Shown here: in pieces, positions 58,505-64,000 of the stretch
Layout of the letters: the number at the start of each line of letters is the position of its first letter
Position numbering within the stretch: the first letter of the stretch is position 1
NCBI RefSeq assembly: GCF_030272615.1
Contig: NC_081413.1
Coordinates: 24,430,501-24,494,500 of the forward strand
Direction of reading: 5' to 3'
DNA from: Cryptomeria japonica
Taxonomy: Eukaryota > Streptophyta > Pinopsida > Cupressales > Cupressaceae
Length of the DNA: 64,000 nucleotides
Position numbers and translations under genes: made by a program
Notes under the pieces: model-generated
Seen by the model: only the letters and a program-made list of their open reading frames with translations
The model's database searches: none
What the model was told of the DNA's origin: nothing

Positions 58505-58576
58505 GCAGCTTGGCACGGTGCAAGAGCACTTATATCAACTAGATAAAATAATGGTCATTGGATCGTGCCAAACTCC
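58505..58576. promoter_or_regulatory. Inverted repeat, copy 3b
   Basis: Duplicate of the 58225 pair by the 280 bp duplication; the right arm has one change (AACTCC for AACTGC). Confidence 0.5.
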
Positions 58577-60341
58577 GGCTTCTGAAAGGAATGAGTATAT
58601 TCTCTTAATTCTTGCTGCAATGCCTGAAATCTATGAATAGATTGCCCAAATAGCATTTGGGGACCAATGCATTGCGTTGCCGACCACAGCACTCAAAAGT
58701 TGGATGCTATTCTTAGTGGACAAGCTTTTCCCAAAAAATTTACTCAAAGAGATCTCATCACAGACTTTAACAACAATGGATTTTATTGTACCTCTCCGAA
58801 AAATTTTCAACATATCAATTATACAACCGTTGTTTGCAGCCAAAAATGCCACCTACTAACAATCTATTCAGAGCTTACCACACCTTGTACAAATAAGATT
58901 TTTAATTTTCAGAAACTTATATTATCTAGTTGGGATAGTGATTTTAGGGAATCAAAAGGATGGGCCATGGGATGATTAATTTCCCACAAGAGCAAAGACT
59001 TTATGCTTTTCCTACCAAACTCTTATTTGGAAATTTGTGCACAGTAAGTACATTGTGAAGTGGGGAAAAAGTTAAATTGATAACATTCTATATTATGTTT
59101 GGTGTCTACACGTCGGTAAAGCGCAGTCGTTGGGGACCTGTCATACCATTGCTCCCCTTTGTTCTGACATTGAAGAAAGTGGATGTTAATTCCGAGAATA
59201 GAGTCCAAAACAGAGAAAGTAAATGGCGACTGATGGCATGGCTCCTCAGTTTCACAAAGAAGAATTCCGTATGCTTTGATTTGAAATCATTTTAATAATT
59301 CTGGTTATTCTCCACACAAAATGATATTGTTATAGAAATACAAATCAGTATAACAAGATCTTTTTTTGTTGGATTTTGTGCTTTTATTAGAGGAGAGGGA
59401 CCAATAGTTGATAGTGTACCAATACATGTTATGGTAGTTGGACAAATGGGACCAATAGCGGTGCCTTAAAAATGTCATGTCACTGCTTATCTGTGAAAAA
59501 GTAGCATTAAAATTCAAAAGGTAACCAATCATGTGATGTCCAATCAGCATACAAGCAAAAAGAAATTAATGCACATCTATTGGTCTTATCATAATTTGGA
59601 ACCATTTTAAACACCTTCACATAAATGCATGTGGCTTCATATTTGATCTTATAGACTTCAAAAACGATTTTCCTAAGTATCAATCATAATACTAAAAGCT
59701 ACCCAAGCAAATTTTTAAACTGAAGCATTGATAACAATCAGCCAAAAGCCTTTTAACATGAGCTGTCCAAAACTAAACAACTAGACATATTACAATATGT
59801 ATTTGAAAAGAATTTGCAAGAGTCTAGAATAGAGTTGTTATTAATATGATCGTTAAAGGCCACCCTCTAGTTGAAACAAAGCAAAACAATTTAAAACAAG
59901 ATGTCATCATAAAAAATTAGCTTTTTGTTTCTTTACAGGAATGATTAGAAGACATATGGAGGCTAATATTGATCTATTATGTCACAAAATGAAAAACAAA
60001 ACATTCAATTCTAATCTAGTTTTTGATTCTTATATTTTAAAAATTAATTAAAGAGGTTTTGTTAGGATTTAAATTTTAGATTTCTTTTTATTTTGAATAT
60101 CATATTATTCTTCATGTCATGGGTCAATATTATTTTTAATATTTATTATTATTTCTCGTTGTTGTTTATAATTATGAGTGTTGTTCTTTCTCTTTAAGTG
60201 GCCTCAAACTTCATTAATCTAGTCTCTAATGTTGGTGCTAAAGATTCAAAAGCACATGAGAATAGCTCCACTATTAAAGCAACATAGAAAATTTTCTTTC
60301 AAAGTCTTTTCATGTAGGTATGTCTTTTGAAACACCTCTAG

Positions 60342-60960
60342 ATGTGGTTCTCTTCCATTCAAGAAATTGATAGTGCTTGTTATCAACTTGAAAATTTTAC
60401 CTTATTTGATAATTTTTTAAGGAGGGTTGTCTATAAAAACATGCTTAAAGGGTGGGTGGCCAAGGCTTGTGCCCCACAAGGGGTCCACCTTGATGCTGTC
60501 CAAAATAGTACTACGGTTTCACTTTTTCCCTTTGCTCAAGTTAGTCACATAGAAGATGTCCTCAAACATGGCTCTTGGTTTGGCTCTTGGTTTGTCCATA
60601 TTGATTTAATCATTTTCACTCCTTGAACATGACATTTTGTCATTTGAAAGGAGATAACTCTTTGTGTTTATGTTTGGATGGAGTTTCTTGTCTTTCTTTC
60701 TCTCATGCTAGAATTTTCTATCTAAAATAGTGAGCTCACTAGGCATGTCATTTTCATTGAGCCAAATGATTTTCGCAACTGATTCATATAAGAATGATTA
60801 TATAATAATTGATCTCTCTAAGCCATTGAAGGAGATTGTTGAAATAATTATTGCACAAATGAGAAAAACATTATATGTTATGTATACCAGCTTTCTTAAC
60901 CTTGTTTCAAATGTCAATATATTGATCATAAGATCAAATATTGATCGTATCACTTATTAA
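60342..60960 (+). pseudogene. LINE ORF1 remnant (DUF4283 + zinc knuckle), copy B
   Basis: Duplicate of the remnant at 1374-1990, with the same motif order: SHIEDVLKHGSW, IIDLSKPLKEIVEIIIAQ, then CFKCQYIDHKIK. Here the first part stays open longer, because a single frame runs from 60342 to 60623 through a small deletion. It is still broken by stops after the HGSW segment. Both copies decayed from one already damaged ancestor. Confidence 0.6.
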
Positions 60961-62999
60961 TGAGACTCATCTGAAAAGAGAAGAGATTAGGTCAATATAT
61001 GTGAGCATAAAATCATTGTAATGCTAGGAATGGTGATGTAGCACCCAAAATATTTATTTTTAGTGGTGATCAAGCAACTTAAACTAAGGTGGTAATCCTT
61101 GAAAACTTTAAGACATGGGAACAATTTTCTTCCGTCACATTGTGTGTCATCCAATGAGGCAAATAATTATAAGTTCTCTAGAACATCAATTTTGACATTT
61201 TTGTTATCGTTAAAGACAAGATCTAGTATTCATTCTCCAACTCCTCTCCTCTAGTGCTCTAACATTTTTATCATAGTCACTCTAGGAATTTGGAAGAACA
61301 AAATTATGTTCTAAATAAAATAAGATATAGTTCATGGGTAATTTAGTTAGACAGATTCAATGGCTCTATGGGAAATAAATTCTTACCAAAAATCACGTTA
61401 TTCTTGATCATTAGATAGCAAGGGTGTGAATCTTAACTCTTGCTAATTATATTTTTCACTTATTGTGTTTGAGGTCTAATAGACTTCACCAATAAGTTAT
61501 TGATAAAACACTCATTGAATGCTTCTAGGGTTAGACAATCTCAATTTAAAAGGTGTATTTTTTTTTTCTTCTTTTCATTTCCAATTCTATAATATTGCAA
61601 GAAAGTTACTTTCTATAGAAATAATGATGGAGTACTTCAAGATTCCACACTTCTAAGGCTCAATTCTCTTTTATAAAGGTGATAACAAAAGGATGAATTG
61701 AATAACCCATTATTGTTCAAGATAGAATCCTCTATGAATCAAACATATAAATACACACTCTGGTAACCCCCAAATCACTCAATAATAAGACCCCTTGGCA
61801 TATTTTGTTCTTAACACTTTATACTTAATACTAATATAACTATCATTTTCTAAACAATGAAGAAATTTGGATCTTAGTACATTACATATATCAAATTAGG
61901 TCACAAAGTTGATAGCAATGTTTTTATACAAATAAGAGAAAGTAAACTAATTAATAAAAAGTATAAATACACTTTCAAAATGCTTACATTAAAGTGAGAG
62001 TTCATAAGAACCAAAACATAGCACCCAAATCTTTGAAAATAAGAATTGCTTAGCATCATCTATGAGAATTTATATTTAACAATGTTGATGTGCAATTAGT
62101 AGTGTTCTATTAACATAAATACTCCATTCATAGTTACTATTGTTATTCAACGGTTGTGTAAACCATAATAGTTGGAACAAAATTGTGGATCAAAATTGTG
62201 TAAACCATAACACTAATAGAAGCACTCTCAAGTTACACTCTTGAATCAAATCCTCAAAAACATCTTTAAACCAGATAACTTGAAAAATTCTTTTAAGGTA
62301 AATAGTCATAAAATTCACATGATATTGATTGAATACCCTTAAATCTTGTTAAATATTGGATAGCCCCTGAAATTATAGTGGTTTAAGTTGATAAAATCTT
62401 GGTGACGGGATCTATTAAATCAGGCGATGGGAGCTTAGCAACAGGAACTGTGCAACGTATCTCAACTCACAAAAAACTGCAACTGCTAACCCCCAATACT
62501 ATTTCAAGCGCCCCCCCCACAAAAATAAATCAGTTCAATTACTAAACACACATAAACTATGCTCACAACAAAGAACATAAAAGTGAACAAGTTATCATAT
62601 TCAACTCAGATGATGATATTGCCATTGTTCGATATAAAGGGAACTTATATAGTCTTTTACATGAAATTGAACTATCTAAATATTACACATGTTTTAGAGT
62701 GTAATAACAACAAATATTCGAATTGGTTGAAGAAAGAACGAAATAGCCTACGACCATTCTTTCTGAAGGCATCAACATTAGTTCAACTTTAGGCTAATTC
62801 ATGCTAATTCATTTTATCCCATCATATTACTATGGTAACTTAGGGAAAACATCAAAAAATCAAAACATAGGCTATATCATTTAATTCATGCTAATTCTTA
62901 TTATCCCATCAGATTGCTATGGCAACTTAGGGAAAACATCAAAACATAGGCTAGGATATAATGGTAAAACAAGACAAACATTTAACACATCATTTCCCA

Positions 63000-63960
63000 T
63001 AGTTCAAGATATCGCACGTCCTCATGTATGACTTATAGTCTGAACTCGATCATTAGTCATTTTTTCTACTATCGCCACTATTTCCTCTCCCCATTTTCTT
63101 TTCAAATCCTGAATTAATTGTCGGTGCTCAGCCAAAGTTATCTAGGTTTGTGTGAGACTTTGTTGCACAGAGGCCTTCCATTTTTCAATTGTTTGTTGAT
63201 GTTCGACTATGGGCATGTATTATATCACAATCCTCTACTCCCACAGAGAATTTTGAGTATTAATTACTTCTTGATGTTCAAATAATGTTATGTACTCTTT
63301 CGAGTCAGGTTCTTTTTTCTGATTTAATTTCTCCAATTGTTGTTTATGTTTACTCATTCTCCTGGTCTGTTGTTCATTCAACTGATATGTTTTTTTTGTA
63401 GTTGTTTTTTGGGGGACTATATTTCTATTTCTATTTGTTGCACCTTGACTCGTAGATCCCAAAGTTCCTTTTGTTGTTTATTAACTATCTCTGAATAAAA
63501 TACCTCTATCATAAGGGGTATTTTTAGATGTAACTTGCTCTTCTACATGTACTATGGAAATGTTTACTGGACGTACTTTTGATGGAAGTACAGTCATAAT
63601 AGGATTAATATTCATGGCCTCCTTCATAATAGCTAAATTGTCACTGAAAACAAAATGAGGATGCTCATCTTTTTGTAAAACAAGATTAGGGGAATAGAGT
63701 AAGGACATTTTTTAATTTGTTATTCCACTCTTGGGTTGGGCAACATTTTCTTCACCACCTATATTTCCTTCTATAACTAGTGTTTGACCATCATTATCAT
63801 TATGCACATCCTCTTCATTATTTTGTTCTTGATCCAAGGAAACTTTTTCTTGTTCAGGCACATCCTTTCCAACATTCTCAACTACCTATTGAATTTTAGT
63901 ATCAATTGGATAAAGATATTTTTCTTCTTCATATTCCTCTTCATCTTCTAATTGTTCCAT
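63000..63960 (-). pseudogene. Degenerate acidic, coiled-coil-like ORF, copy B
   Basis: Counterpart of 4370-5238, starting at an ATG at 63960 with MEQLEDEEEYEEEKYLYP. The open pieces are 63708-63481 (ends GILFRDS) and 63462-63235 (begins MGSTSQGATNRNRN, with a QQTRRMSKHKQQLEKLNQKK helix-like stretch). Stops after KIQ and GITN are shared with copy A, so the reading frame was already broken before the duplication. Function unknown. Confidence 0.4.
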
Positions 63961-64000
63961 GTTTTGATTCTCCTTTTTCTTTCATTTGTTTTGATGTCTT

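Larger units (their letters stand above)
58215..58773. repeat. 280 bp tandem duplication
   Basis: 58215-58494 is repeated at 58495-58773 with about seven substitutions and one A lost from a run (AAAAAAA to AAAAAA). Each unit contains one complete inverted repeat. Confidence 0.95.
57620..58930. repeat. Upstream-type block, copy 3
   Basis: Diverged copy of about 26280-27520 with ATATCAGTGAGGACAATGCA, ATCTACCGAAAA, the inverted repeat and ACTAACAATCTATTCAGAGC. It leads straight into copy B of the large repeat at 58931, so it is that unit's natural left neighbour. Confidence 0.8.
58931..64000. repeat. Large direct repeat, copy B
   Basis: Second copy of the unit at 1-5285. It starts at or before GTTGGGATAGTGATTTTAGG and continues to the last base. 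Compared with copy A it has a local duplication near 62800-62950 (the CTAATTCATGCTAATTC...CAAAACATAGG stretch occurs twice) and lacks a segment corresponding to about 4084-4210 of copy A. Immediately to its left, 56690-58930 resembles 25790-28010, so the duplicated unit probably extends leftwards beyond what copy A shows in this window. Confidence 0.93.

Noticed and set aside
1-64000. The 5 kb direct repeats as LTRs of one giant retrotransposon
   Set aside because: They lack TG..CA ends, primer site and polypurine tract, contain LINE ORF1 fragments, and enclose 53 kb of unrelated nested elements.
1-64000. tRNA, rRNA or CRISPR features
   Set aside because: No cloverleaf with A and B boxes, no conserved rRNA stretch and no regularly spaced short repeats were seen; tRNA-like strings near LTRs are primer sites.

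Overview
This looks like plant nuclear DNA from a large, AT-rich, repeat-filled genome. The evidence is spliceosomal GT..AG introns, plant-type Ty3/gypsy, Ty1/copia and L1-type LINE remnants, and the absence of operons or bacterial gene signals. A gymnosperm fits best (an inference from repeat content, not proven). I found no intact host protein gene, no tRNA or rRNA and no CRISPR. Almost every readable protein is a mobile-element protein carrying stops or frameshifts.

Layout. (1) 1-5285 and 58931-64000 are two copies of one >5 kb unit in direct orientation. Both run past a window edge, and they share the same decayed LINE ORF1 and the same stops in a second ORF. (2) 5300-28000 is a mosaic of old fragments: a low-complexity coding-like region with short repeats, a gypsy pol fragment (10479-12395) next to a copia gag and LTR (12391-13900), LTR-like DNA (13930-17600), LINE fragments near 18.5, 21 and 24 kb, a gypsy integrase scrap near 19.7 kb, and a diverged upstream block (25790-28010) that recurs at 56690-58930. 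(3) 28085-55757 is a nest. A LINE on the minus strand was split by a plus-strand gypsy element (GypB, 29181-55042), which is flanked by the perfect target duplication CTAAA. GypB was entered by a minus-strand gypsy element with a probable chromodomain (GypA, 31049-44033). GypA was entered by a minus-strand LTR element without pol (36001-42135), which breaks GypA's Gag zinc knuckle. Separately, a 10.5 kb DNA transposon (44264-54789) sits in GypB's 3' LTR. (4) 55758-56690 is a copia 3' end. (5) 56690-58930 is the second upstream block, with an internal 280 bp tandem duplication and a possible captured gene fragment.

The two most interesting items are these. The DNA transposon has imperfect GGGT-starting terminal repeats, a multi-piece transposase with DFAENY / WFDNCTGQFK / GHRKG motifs on the minus strand, and a convergent, intron-rich accessory gene on the plus strand. 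The pol-less LTR element keeps a coiled-coil protein with four tandem CCHC knuckles and a long accessory ORF of unknown function. All family assignments are by eye and from memory; no search was run.
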